A stretch of DNA of 31,637 nt from positions 1 to 31,637 of the IMG/VR virus record IMGVR_UViG_3300032323_000263; one strand, 5' to 3'. This document shows positions 24,564-31,637 of this stretch, piece by piece (the first letter of the stretch is position 1; every line of letters starts with the position of its first letter). This DNA comes from a virus. The translations under genes and the position numbers were made by a program. The notes beneath the pieces are model-generated. The model was not told where the DNA came from. It saw only the letters and a list, made by a program, of their open reading frames with translations, and did no database searches.

Positions 24564-25776
24564 TACAGAGTCCAAACTAATTACTGCAGTTCTTCAGGAT
24601 AAGCAGATACATGTGCTGCTACAAGCAAATGTAGACAACCTTCTCAGAACTCATGGGGATATCTGGAACTTCATACGACTATACTTTGAAAACAACAAGT
24701 CATTGCCACCTGCAGAACTTGTTACAGAAAAGTTTAGAGACTTTTCCCCTATTGATAATGTTGGTGCAACAAAGCATCACCTTGAAGAGTTGCAGGGGGA
24801 ATATCTAAATGACAGTCTTAAAGATATTTTAAGGTCCGCAGCAACTAATGTTCAGAACAATCAGGGTAATATTGCATTAAATGATTTGATCACACAGACA
24901 TCAGAGTTAAAGAAAAATACCTCTGCCATTCGTGATATTGATGTAACAGATCTTGAATCTGCAGTTGCATACTTTGAGAACTTAAAGATTCAGCAAGCAG
25001 CAGGTCATGTTGGGATTAAAACAAACCTACCAGGCTTTGACAACTACCTCCCTTCTGGAATTATGCCAGGGCAGTTAGGAGTCTTCTTAGCATATCCAGG
25101 TATAGGAAAGTCATGGATGGCTCTATACTTTGCTGTACAGGCCTGGAAACAAGGTAAGACACCCCTTGTAATCTCCCTTGAGATGTCGGAAACAGAAGTT
25201 CGTAACCGTGTGTTTACAATTATGGGTGAGGGTCTTTGGTCACATAGAAAACTATCTAATGGAGAAGTAGAGTTGGATACTCTTAAGGCTTGGCATGCAA
25301 AGCATCTTCAAGGTAAGCCAGAGTTTCATATTATTTCAAATGATCAAGGTGGAGAAATTAATCCATCAGTTCTTCGTGGAAAGATTGATCAGTACAAACC
25401 AGACTTTGTAATCGTAGACTACCTGCAGTTGATGGCTCCTAACCAAAAGTCAGACAATGAAACGGTACGAATGAAGAACCTTTCACGAGAACTTAAACTT
25501 ATGGCTATTGGCGAAGAGGTCCCTATTATTGCTATCTCATCTGCTACACCAGACGATGTTAATGATCTTAGTGGAGTTCCTACCCTTGGACAGACTGCTT
25601 GGTCAAGACAGATTGCATACGATGCTGACTGGGTTATTGCTCTTGGCAGGGCCTCAAATAGCGACATCATTGAATGTGCATTTAGAAAGAATCGTAATGG
25701 ATTCATGGGAGACTTCCTTGTACAGGTAGATTTTGACAAGGGATACTACAGGTATAAAGATTATGAAGATAAGTAG
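24556..25776 (+). CDS. dnaB: Replicative DNA helicase, DnaB-type
   Basis: The 406-residue protein starts at GTG 24556, with AAGGAG 8 bases upstream. An N-terminal helical domain (about 1-110) is followed by the RecA-fold motor. Walker A is AYPGIGKS at residues 179-186, and Walker B ends in D288 in FVIVDYLQL. Before it comes ISLEMSETEVRNR, a DnaB motif, and near the C-terminus FRKNRNGFMG matches the arginine-finger/KNRNG element of DnaB. This is the hexameric fork helicase that pairs with the primase and polymerase downstream. Its N-terminal domain is shorter and more divergent than bacterial DnaB, as is usual in phages. It is the first gene of the replication group and is followed by a leaderless gene. 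Confidence 0.88.
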   Translation: MNNTESKLITAVLQDKQIHVLLQANVDNLLRTHGDIWNFIRLYFENNKSLPPAELVTEKFRDFSPIDNVGATKHHLEELQGEYLNDSLKDILRSAATNVQNNQGNIALNDLITQTSELKKNTSAIRDIDVTDLESAVAYFENLKIQQAAGHVGIKTNLPGFDNYLPSGIMPGQLGVFLAYPGIGKSWMALYFAVQAWKQGKTPLVISLEMSETEVRNRVFTIMGEGLWSHRKLSNGEVELDTLKAWHAKHLQGKPEFHIISNDQGGEINPSVLRGKIDQYKPDFVIVDYLQLMAPNQKSDNETVRMKNLSRELKLMAIGEEVPIIAISSATPDDVNDLSGVPTLGQTAWSRQIAYDADWVIALGRASNSDIIECAFRKNRNGFMGDFLVQVDFDKGYYRYKDYEDK

Positions 25777-25777
25777 T

Positions 25778-25783
25778 TATAAT
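25778..25783 (+). promoter_or_regulatory. -10 box giving a leaderless mRNA
   Basis: A perfect TATAAT sits one base after the helicase stop codon. The next ATG begins at 25789, six bases after the hexamer, so the expected start of transcription (25789-25790) coincides with the start codon. There is no room for a Shine-Dalgarno on that transcript. Confidence 0.6.
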
Positions 25784-25788
25784 ATGGT

Positions 25789-26142
25789 ATGTCTAAAAGT
25801 AAGGAAAATATTCCTCCTACCTTCTATCATCATAAGCCTATCAAAAAGTTTTACCTTGATGGGGTTATACATGATGAGTCAGCCCTTGGCAGACTTAAGG
25901 CAGAATACGTTAGACTACTTGAATCAGAAATGCGACTATCAGGCTACGTACCAAGGCTTGACATATTGCCAGACTTTACACTAGACTATAACCACAAGAA
26001 AAAATATTTTGAATTTCAACTAACAGTACACGGAACATATACGGGGAGAAAACAAAGCGAATGGATAGCAGGAATAGACGGAAGCACACCAATCTATACA
26101 CAAAAGAACAAATCAAAAGAGTTCTCACAGGAACAGGTGTAA
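25789..26142 (+). CDS. Unknown protein between helicase and primase
   Basis: The 117-residue product begins MSKSKENIPPTFYHHKPIKK and is mixed alpha/beta with a central helix (ALGRLKAEYVRLLESEMRLS) and strands (HKKKYFEFQLTVHGTYTGRK). I do not recognise a family with confidence, though the position next to the primase suggests a replication role. The start seems leaderless. The last 82 bases are shared with the primase gene in a different frame, so its C-terminal tail (roughly from residue 91) is constrained by two readings. Confidence 0.55.
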   Translation: MSKSKENIPPTFYHHKPIKKFYLDGVIHDESALGRLKAEYVRLLESEMRLSGYVPRLDILPDFTLDYNHKKKYFEFQLTVHGTYTGRKQSEWIAGIDGSTPIYTQKNKSKEFSQEQV

Positions 26143-27005
26143 CTATTGAGTCTGAGGTAGACTCAGACTATATAATCTTTTGTCCATATCACAACAACAA
26201 TAGAACCCCAGCAGGAGAAATAGATAAGAATGATGGAACCTTCTTTTGTTTTGCATGCCATCATGTGACTGGTCTGACCGAGTTTGTTATGCATATGTCA
26301 AACAGAACATACTTTGAGGCAGCAAGATTTATAAAAAGCAAAGAGACAGAGACTAGCATTGAGACAGACATCGACAAGGCTCTGTATAAAAAACCAGAGT
26401 TCACATTGTTTGATGAGTTGGTTCTTAAGCGTTTACATAACAACCTTATAGAATCAGATAGAGCAAAGAATTATTTTAATTATAGAAAGATAACAAAAGA
26501 ATCTGCTTCAAAGTTTGCATTGGGTTACTCAGATAAACAAGATATGGTTACAGTCCCAGTGCACAGTCCAGATGGACTACCAATTGGTTTTGTTGGTAGA
26601 TCAATTGAAGGAAAAGAGTTTAAGAATACTCCAGGTCTTCCAAAATCAAAAACACTTTTTAATCTTCACAGGGTAAAAAGTTCTGGTAAAGTATATGTTG
26701 TAGAGTCATCGTTTGATGCGATTAGACTTGACCAGTGTGGTTTCCCTGCAGTAGCAACACTTGGATCTAACGTATCAAACATACAAATAGAATTGCTTCA
26801 AAAGTACTTTAATGATATAATAGTCATTGCAGATAACGATGAAGCAGGTGGAAATATGAAAACTAAGATAGTTGAAAAACTTAGTTCTCGTGTATCTGTT
26901 ATAAAACTAAACAAACAATATAAAGATATAGGCGACATGGACGATAAGTCAATTCAAGAACTGGACTTCCAGTTTGACAAATCAATACAGTCTATGCTAA
27001 ACTAA
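26061..27005 (+). CDS. DNA primase (CHC2 zinc finger plus Toprim)
   Basis: The 314-residue protein has a CHC2-type zinc site (C41, H44, C63, C66, in FCPYHN and FCFACHH) followed by a Toprim domain with E215 (VVESSFDAI), a LGSN loop, and the D258-N-D260 pair in ADNDEAGG. This is a compact DnaG-like primase with no helicase-interaction domain apparent, which lays RNA primers on the lagging strand. The start ATG at 26061 lies within the previous gene, with GGGGAGA about 11 bases upstream; the next ATG falls after the zinc site and would remove it. The N-terminal residues before C41 look natural, which supports this start. Confidence 0.88.
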   Translation: MDSRNRRKHTNLYTKEQIKRVLTGTGVTIESEVDSDYIIFCPYHNNNRTPAGEIDKNDGTFFCFACHHVTGLTEFVMHMSNRTYFEAARFIKSKETETSIETDIDKALYKKPEFTLFDELVLKRLHNNLIESDRAKNYFNYRKITKESASKFALGYSDKQDMVTVPVHSPDGLPIGFVGRSIEGKEFKNTPGLPKSKTLFNLHRVKSSGKVYVVESSFDAIRLDQCGFPAVATLGSNVSNIQIELLQKYFNDIIVIADNDEAGGNMKTKIVEKLSSRVSVIKLNKQYKDIGDMDDKSIQELDFQFDKSIQSMLN

Positions 27006-27011
27006 TATAAC
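27006..27011 (+). promoter_or_regulatory. Possible weak -10 before the SSB gene
   Basis: TATAAC lies directly after the primase stop. A start near 27018 would give a 13-nt leader with AAGGAG (27018-27023). It lacks TG and differs from the consensus, so confidence is low. Confidence 0.3.
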
Positions 27012-27030
27012 AACACAAAGGAGAAAACAC

Positions 27031-27684
27031 ATGGCAATACTAAGAGGAATCAAAGAGATGGGCCCAGTACTAGATGGTCCAAAGGGCGGAGATGGCCCAA
27101 AGGTTAAGTGGCTAAAACTTGCAGATGGACAATCTGTAAAGATTAGGTTCTTAGAAGAACTAGATGAAGATTCAGCAAACTATAGCGCAGAGCGTGGATT
27201 AGCAATTGTTGTATCAGAACATACAAACCCAAAGGACTACAAGCGCAAGGCTGTAGACACAATGGACACAGAAGGTCGTGACTGGGCTGAAGAAATGCAT
27301 CGCAAGGATCCAAAGGCTGGCTGGAGAGCCCGTCTTCGTTTCTACTGCAATGTTCTTGTAGACGACGGCATTGAAGCACCTTATGTTGCAATCTGGTCAA
27401 TGGGTATCAGCAAGCAATCATCATTCAACACAATTCGTGAGTATGCACTTGAAACAGGAAGCATCTCAAATGTACAGTGGAAGTTAAAGCGTAATGGTCA
27501 GGGTACTGAAACTAACTACACACTTATTCCATCTGCACCAGATAAGGAACCATTTAATTGGGGAGAGATCAAGCCTTATCCACTAGAGTCAGCACTACGC
27601 AAGGTTCCATATGCGGAACAAGAAGCGTTCTATTTGGGGTTTGATACTCCATCTGTAACTTCATCTACCAACACTGATTGGTAA
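27031..27684 (+). CDS. Single-stranded DNA-binding protein (gp32/gp2.5-like)
   Basis: The 217-residue protein, with a clear AAGGAG ribosome site, reads like the phage gp32/gp2.5 type SSB rather than bacterial Ssb. An N-terminal basic leader (ILRGIKEMGPVLDGPKGGDG) is followed by an OB-like core (WLKLADGQSVKIRFLEELDE, then RARLRFYCNVLVDDGIEAPY and VAIWSMGISKQSSFNTIREY), and a C-terminal tail ending in DW after a Ser/Thr-rich stretch. Such tails recruit polymerase and helicase. It sits between primase and polymerase with one base between its stop and the polymerase ATG. A general ssDNA-binding role is likely but the family is inferred from pattern. Confidence 0.7.
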   Translation: MAILRGIKEMGPVLDGPKGGDGPKVKWLKLADGQSVKIRFLEELDEDSANYSAERGLAIVVSEHTNPKDYKRKAVDTMDTEGRDWAEEMHRKDPKAGWRARLRFYCNVLVDDGIEAPYVAIWSMGISKQSSFNTIREYALETGSISNVQWKLKRNGQGTETNYTLIPSAPDKEPFNWGEIKPYPLESALRKVPYAEQEAFYLGFDTPSVTSSTNTDW

Positions 27685-27685
27685 T

Positions 27686-30600
27686 ATGAACTACGTCGGC
27701 TTACATGTCCATACCCATTTTAGTTTATTTGATGGGATTGCTACTCCAGAAGAATACGTGAACCGTGCAGTTGAGTTAGGGATGCCTGCAATAGCCATCA
27801 CTGACCACGGTACTTTATCTGGGCATAGGGAACTGCACCGTATTGCAAAAGCAAATGGCATTAAGCCAATTCTTGGGCTAGAGGGATACATGTGTGCAGA
27901 CATATCTGATAAACGAGATAAGTCTGAAAGAGAAGGTCAGCAAGATCTTGTCTACAATCACATTATCCTTCTAGCCAAGAATCAAATTGGTTTAGAAAAC
28001 CTGAACAAGATTAGTGAATTATCTTGGACAGATGGTTTCTTTAAGAAGCCAAGATTTGATTTTAGTATATTAGAAAAGTATAAAGAGGGTATTATTGTAT
28101 CCTCTGCTTGTCCAAGTAGCGTTTTAGTTAAAGCACTTGAGGAAGAAGAGTTTGCTCTTGCTAAAAAGTATATCTCTTGGTTTAAAGAGCGTTTTGAAGA
28201 TGACTACTACATTGAGGTTATGCCTCACAATGAAGCACATATTAATAAATATCTTATAGAACTTGCGGATGAGTTTAATATTAAGGTTATTGTTACACCA
28301 GACTGCCACCATGTTGATCCATCACAAAAAGAGATTCAAGAGTTCAAGTTGCTCATGAACACACACGGCAAGTTTGTAAAAGATGCAACATATGATAAGT
28401 CAAAGAAAAAGGGCAACATGATGGAGCGCCTTGACTATTTGTATGGCGAAGATCGTCAAATGTCATTTAATAAGTTTGATATCCATCTGCTATCATATGA
28501 AGAGATTAAGGCAGCGATGGAATCGCAGGGTATTGATCGACCTGACATCTACTCAAACACAATACTATTAGCAGAGACAGTAGAAGACTATGGAATTCAA
28601 GAAGGACTAAATCTTCTACCAGTACAGTACAAGAGTCCTGATAAGGAACTTGCAAAGGTGGCACTAGAAGGTTTGGCAGAGCGAGGTTTGTCAGAAAACC
28701 AAGAGTATCTTGATAGACTTGAAGAAGAGTTACAAATTATTAAAGACAAAAAGTTTGCTCCATACTTTCTTGTTGTGAGTAATATGATTAACTGGGCTAA
28801 GAAAGAAGAGATTATGGTTGGCCCAGGTCGTGGTTCATCTGCTGGCTCTCTTGTTTGTTATGCACTAAAGATTACAGATATTGATCCTATTGAGCACAAT
28901 CTTTTGTTCTTCCGTTTTATTAACCCAGAGCGTAACGACTTTCCTGATATTGATACAGATATTCAAGATACTCGTCGTGAAGAGGTAAAAGACTATCTTG
29001 TTAGACAGTATCGACATGTTGCATCTATTGCTACCTTCCTTCAATTTACTGGTAAGGGAATTGTTAGAGATGTCTCCAGAGTGCTAAACATTCCTTTATC
29101 AGATGTTAATAAAGTATTAAAGACTGTAGACACCTGGGATGATTTCTGTACTTCAAAATCAACAATAGAGTTTCGTGAAAAGTATCCAGAGGTAGAGATT
29201 TACGGAGAACAACTTCGTGGTCGCATTCGTGGCACAGGTATCCACGCAGCAGGTGTTGTAACTGCAAAGGAGCCAATCTTTAGATATGCACCACTTGAAA
29301 CAAGATCATCTACTGGATCTGATGAAAGAATTCCTGTCGTAGGTGTTGATATGGAAGAGGCTGAGAGAATTGGCTTAATTAAGATTGATGCTTTAGGTCT
29401 TAAGACCTTATCTGTTCTTAAGAACACAATTGATATTATTAAAGAACGAGATGGAAAAAAGATTGACCTTCTTAAGATTAAGATGGATGATGCAAATGTT
29501 TATCAGATGCTGTCTGATGGATATACAAAGGGTGTGTTTCAATGTGAAGCAGCACCATACACAAACCTTCTTGTTAAGATGGGTGTTAAGAATCTAAACG
29601 AACTTGCAGCATCAAATGCTCTTGTTCGTCCAGGTGCAATGAATACTATTGGTAAGGATTATGTTGATCGCAAACATGGTCGTCAAAACATTTCTTACAC
29701 ACACCAAGTATTAAAACAATTTACGGAGGACACTTATGGCTGTATTCTTTACCAGGAACAAGTTATGCAAGCATGCGTACACCTTGGCGGTATGTCCATG
29801 TCGGAAGCAGATAAAGTTAGAAAGATCATTGGCAAGAAAAAAGATGCTAAAGAGTTTGATCAGTTTAAAGAGAAGTTCGTAGAGGGTGCCTCTAAGTTTA
29901 TCTCTCCAAACCTTGCTCGTGACCTATGGCATGACTTTGAGGCTCACGCAGGGTACTCATTTAACAAGTCTCACGCAGTAGCATACTCAACACTATCCTA
30001 TTGGACAGCATGGCTAAAATATTATTACCCACTTGAGTTTATGTACTCAGTGCTAAAGAATGAAAAGGACAAAGATGCGAGAACTGAATATCTTATTGAA
30101 GCAAAAAGAATGGGCATTAGCATTAAGTTACCTCACATTAACGATTCGGATATCGATTTTAAAATTGAGGGTAAAGGTATTAGGTTTGGACTCAGTGCTA
30201 TCAAGTTCATATCTGACAAAATTGGTGAACGATACATATCAGCACGACCATTTAATTCGTACAAAGAACTTGAAGAGTTTACATTTACCAAAGGTAACGG
30301 AGTAAACAGTCGTGCATTACAGGCACTACGAGCAATTGGTGCAGCAACATTCAACGATAATCCTAGAAATGATCAGGAGATTAAAGAGAATCTATATGAG
30401 TATTTAAACCTTCCAGAGTTTAATATTACAATACCTTCTCACTACTATGCATTCATTCAGGACATTGTTGACTTTGAAGAAAAAGGATCATACATTTTTA
30501 TGGGTATGGTAAAATCTATTAAAAGGGGAACAGGATGGTCACGAGTTGAAATTTTGGACAAAACTGGCAGTGTCGGTATATTTGATGATGAGAATACAAC

Positions 30601-30961
30601 TATTGAGACGGGTCGTTCTTATCTTGTCTTGTGTAATGATAACAGGATTGTTTCTTTCATACCTTCTGATGAGATAAAGGAATCATCTCATGCTCTTGTA
30701 AAGTTCTTAAGTTATAAGCAGTTGCCATATAAGGATGACGAAATGTTTGTTGTATCATTTAAGCCAAGAATTACAAAGGCTGGAAAGAAGATGGCATCTC
30801 TTACACTTGCAGATACGAGTAGAGAATTACATTCTATTACAGTTTTTCCTACATCTTTTGCAAAAGCATATATGCACATTGAAGAAGGAAAATCTTATAA
30901 GTTTAGTTTTGGAAAGACAAAAGACGGAACAGTCACATTGGAGGATGTACATGTCAGTTAG
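27686..30961 (+). CDS. dnaE: DNA polymerase III alpha subunit (DnaE-type, with PHP domain)
   Basis: The 1091-residue C-family replicative polymerase opens with a PHP domain. Its metal ligands all seem present: H7, H9, D16, H41, E66, H92, C142, H181, D206 and H208. The palm motif GPGRGSSAGSL comes before the catalytic aspartates D423 and D425 (PDIDTD) and D568 (GLIKIDALGLKTL). A helix-hairpin-helix region (RALQALRAIGAATF) follows near residue 885, then one or two OB-type domains at the C-terminus (SYIFMGMVKSIKRG...; PRITKAGKKMASLTL). No separate 3'-5' exonuclease is seen in the window, so the PHP domain may proofread. The ATG has no clear Shine-Dalgarno and probably relies on coupling. Confidence 0.93.
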   Translation: MNYVGLHVHTHFSLFDGIATPEEYVNRAVELGMPAIAITDHGTLSGHRELHRIAKANGIKPILGLEGYMCADISDKRDKSEREGQQDLVYNHIILLAKNQIGLENLNKISELSWTDGFFKKPRFDFSILEKYKEGIIVSSACPSSVLVKALEEEEFALAKKYISWFKERFEDDYYIEVMPHNEAHINKYLIELADEFNIKVIVTPDCHHVDPSQKEIQEFKLLMNTHGKFVKDATYDKSKKKGNMMERLDYLYGEDRQMSFNKFDIHLLSYEEIKAAMESQGIDRPDIYSNTILLAETVEDYGIQEGLNLLPVQYKSPDKELAKVALEGLAERGLSENQEYLDRLEEELQIIKDKKFAPYFLVVSNMINWAKKEEIMVGPGRGSSAGSLVCYALKITDIDPIEHNLLFFRFINPERNDFPDIDTDIQDTRREEVKDYLVRQYRHVASIATFLQFTGKGIVRDVSRVLNIPLSDVNKVLKTVDTWDDFCTSKSTIEFREKYPEVEIYGEQLRGRIRGTGIHAAGVVTAKEPIFRYAPLETRSSTGSDERIPVVGVDMEEAERIGLIKIDALGLKTLSVLKNTIDIIKERDGKKIDLLKIKMDDANVYQMLSDGYTKGVFQCEAAPYTNLLVKMGVKNLNELAASNALVRPGAMNTIGKDYVDRKHGRQNISYTHQVLKQFTEDTYGCILYQEQVMQACVHLGGMSMSEADKVRKIIGKKKDAKEFDQFKEKFVEGASKFISPNLARDLWHDFEAHAGYSFNKSHAVAYSTLSYWTAWLKYYYPLEFMYSVLKNEKDKDARTEYLIEAKRMGISIKLPHINDSDIDFKIEGKGIRFGLSAIKFISDKIGERYISARPFNSYKELEEFTFTKGNGVNSRALQALRAIGAATFNDNPRNDQEIKENLYEYLNLPEFNITIPSHYYAFIQDIVDFEEKGSYIFMGMVKSIKRGTGWSRVEILDKTGSVGIFDDENTTIETGRSYLVLCNDNRIVSFIPSDEIKESSHALVKFLSYKQLPYKDDEMFVVSFKPRITKAGKKMASLTLADTSRELHSITVFPTSFAKAYMHIEEGKSYKFSFGKTKDGTVTLEDVHVS

Positions 30962-31637
30962 TATAGAAGAAGCGTTAGCACAACTTGATCCTAAGTTGAG
31001 AAAAAGATTAGGTACTGGAGTAGGTGTAAACTATGAATACCAGCCTACACCTAGTTACGGATTAAACCGTGCACTGGGAGGCGGTCTACCATATGGCAGA
31101 CAAGTTCTTATCTGGGGTTCAAAGTCTTCTGCAAAGTCTTCTATGTGCCTTCAGATGATTGCTCTAGCGCAAGCAGAAGGAAAACTGTGTGCTTGGATTG
31201 ATTCAGAAATGTCATACTCGGAAGACTGGGCTAGAACTTTGGGGGTAGATCCAGAAAAACTAATCTACTCACAAGCAAGAACTATCAGTGATATGGTAGA
31301 TGTAGGCGTTGGATTAATGAACGCTGGCGTTGACCTAATAGTGGTAGACTCTATTACATCAATGCTTCCTGCAATTTATTTTGAAAAGGACACTGATGAA
31401 ATGAAGGCTTTGGAAAACACAAAGCAGATTGGAGCAGAATCTCGTGACTTTAGTAACGCATGGAAAATGCTTAACTATGCAAACAATAAAGTTAAGCCAA
31501 CTTTGCTTGTTCTCATTTCTCAGTCTCGTAATAATATTAATGCTATGTATACTAGCCAGCAGCCTTCTGGTGGTCAGGCTACTAAGTTTTATTCCTCATG
31601 TATTGTTAAACTCTTTTCTTCAGAGTCAGACAATCAA
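30951..31637 (+). CDS. RecA-like recombinase, N-terminal part (3' end outside window)
   Basis: An ATG at 30951 has GGAGG at 30940-30944 and overlaps the polymerase stop by 11 bases; 229 codons are visible and the frame is open at the window end. A GGGLPYGRQVLIWG lead-in is followed by a Walker A-like GSKSSAKSS (about residues 56-64), IDSEMSY, which matches the catalytic-glutamate segment of RecA (near E83), and Walker B LIVVDSITS. The C-terminal part shows LLVLISQSRNN. The P-loop has Ala where bacterial RecA has Gly (GPESSGKTT). This is the recombination and probably replication-restart protein of the phage, of the phage RecA/UvsX class. Confidence 0.85.
   Translation, partial: MSVSIEEALAQLDPKLRKRLGTGVGVNYEYQPTPSYGLNRALGGGLPYGRQVLIWGSKSSAKSSMCLQMIALAQAEGKLCAWIDSEMSYSEDWARTLGVDPEKLIYSQARTISDMVDVGVGLMNAGVDLIVVDSITSMLPAIYFEKDTDEMKALENTKQIGAESRDFSNAWKMLNYANNKVKPTLLVLISQSRNNINAMYTSQQPSGGQATKFYSSCIVKLFSSESDNQ

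Noticed and set aside
25733-25984. An 83-codon plus-strand frame overlapping the helicase end
   Set aside because: It overlaps both the helicase end and the leaderless unknown gene and has no recognisable content.
1-31637. tRNA genes, CRISPR arrays, insertion sequences, attachment sites, and a tracrRNA-like or retron-type RNA
   Set aside because: I looked for cloverleaf ends, regularly spaced repeats, transposase motifs and long structured gaps and found none. The only gaps are under about 100 bases and are explained by terminators and promoters.

Overview
The window is a contiguous piece of a tailed, long non-contractile-tailed (siphovirus-type) bacteriophage genome. All credible genes are on the + strand, packed with almost no intergenic space. 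It starts inside the 3' end of a major capsid protein gene and ends inside a RecA-like gene. The DNA is visibly AT-rich. Gene order and protein families (capsid, adaptor, stopper, neck, tail terminator, tail tube, chaperones, tape measure, tail tip, then helicase, primase, SSB, DnaE polymerase, RecA) resemble large actinobacterial siphophages. Extended -10 promoters without clear -35 boxes, and start codons sitting at the predicted transcription start (leaderless mRNAs), also fit an actinobacterial host, probably a low-GC one. The host assignment is inference.

Layout. (1) 2-3391, head completion: capsid protein end, terminator and promoter, an acidic capsid-adjacent protein, then head-to-tail adaptor, stopper, HK97-gp10-like neck protein and tail terminator. 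(2) 3392-5209, tail tube and chaperones: a terminator hairpin whose loop holds a promoter, major tail protein, second terminator and promoter, a long tail assembly chaperone, a promoter, and a short paralogous chaperone. (3) 5223-15767: one tape measure gene of 3514 codons, a third of the window. (4) 15767-23356: Dit-like protein, a 1433-residue tail hub protein with a probable lectin-like insert, and four smaller tail-tip or receptor-binding proteins. (5) 23356-24563: zinc ribbon, helix-turn-helix protein and two small unknowns, marking the change from structural to replication genes. (6) 24556-31637: DnaB-type helicase, a leaderless unknown, CHC2/Toprim primase, gp32/gp2.5-type SSB, DnaE-type polymerase with a complete-looking PHP metal site, and a RecA-like recombinase.

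How it fits together. Groups 1-4 build the capsid neck and a very long tail, and group 6 is a near-complete replisome. At least eight junctions are 1-base TAATG or TAGTG overlaps, implying translational coupling. Internal promoters sit where stoichiometry must change: before the tail tube, each chaperone, one tail-tip protein and the replication genes. I see no tRNA genes, integrase, CRISPR array, insertion sequence or lysis gene. No stretch longer than about 100 bases lacks a gene. I found no wholly new system. The most unusual points are the giant tape measure with an internal copy of its own C-terminal motif, the paired chaperone genes that appear to replace a programmed frameshift, the promoter nested in a terminator, and the leaderless phage genes.
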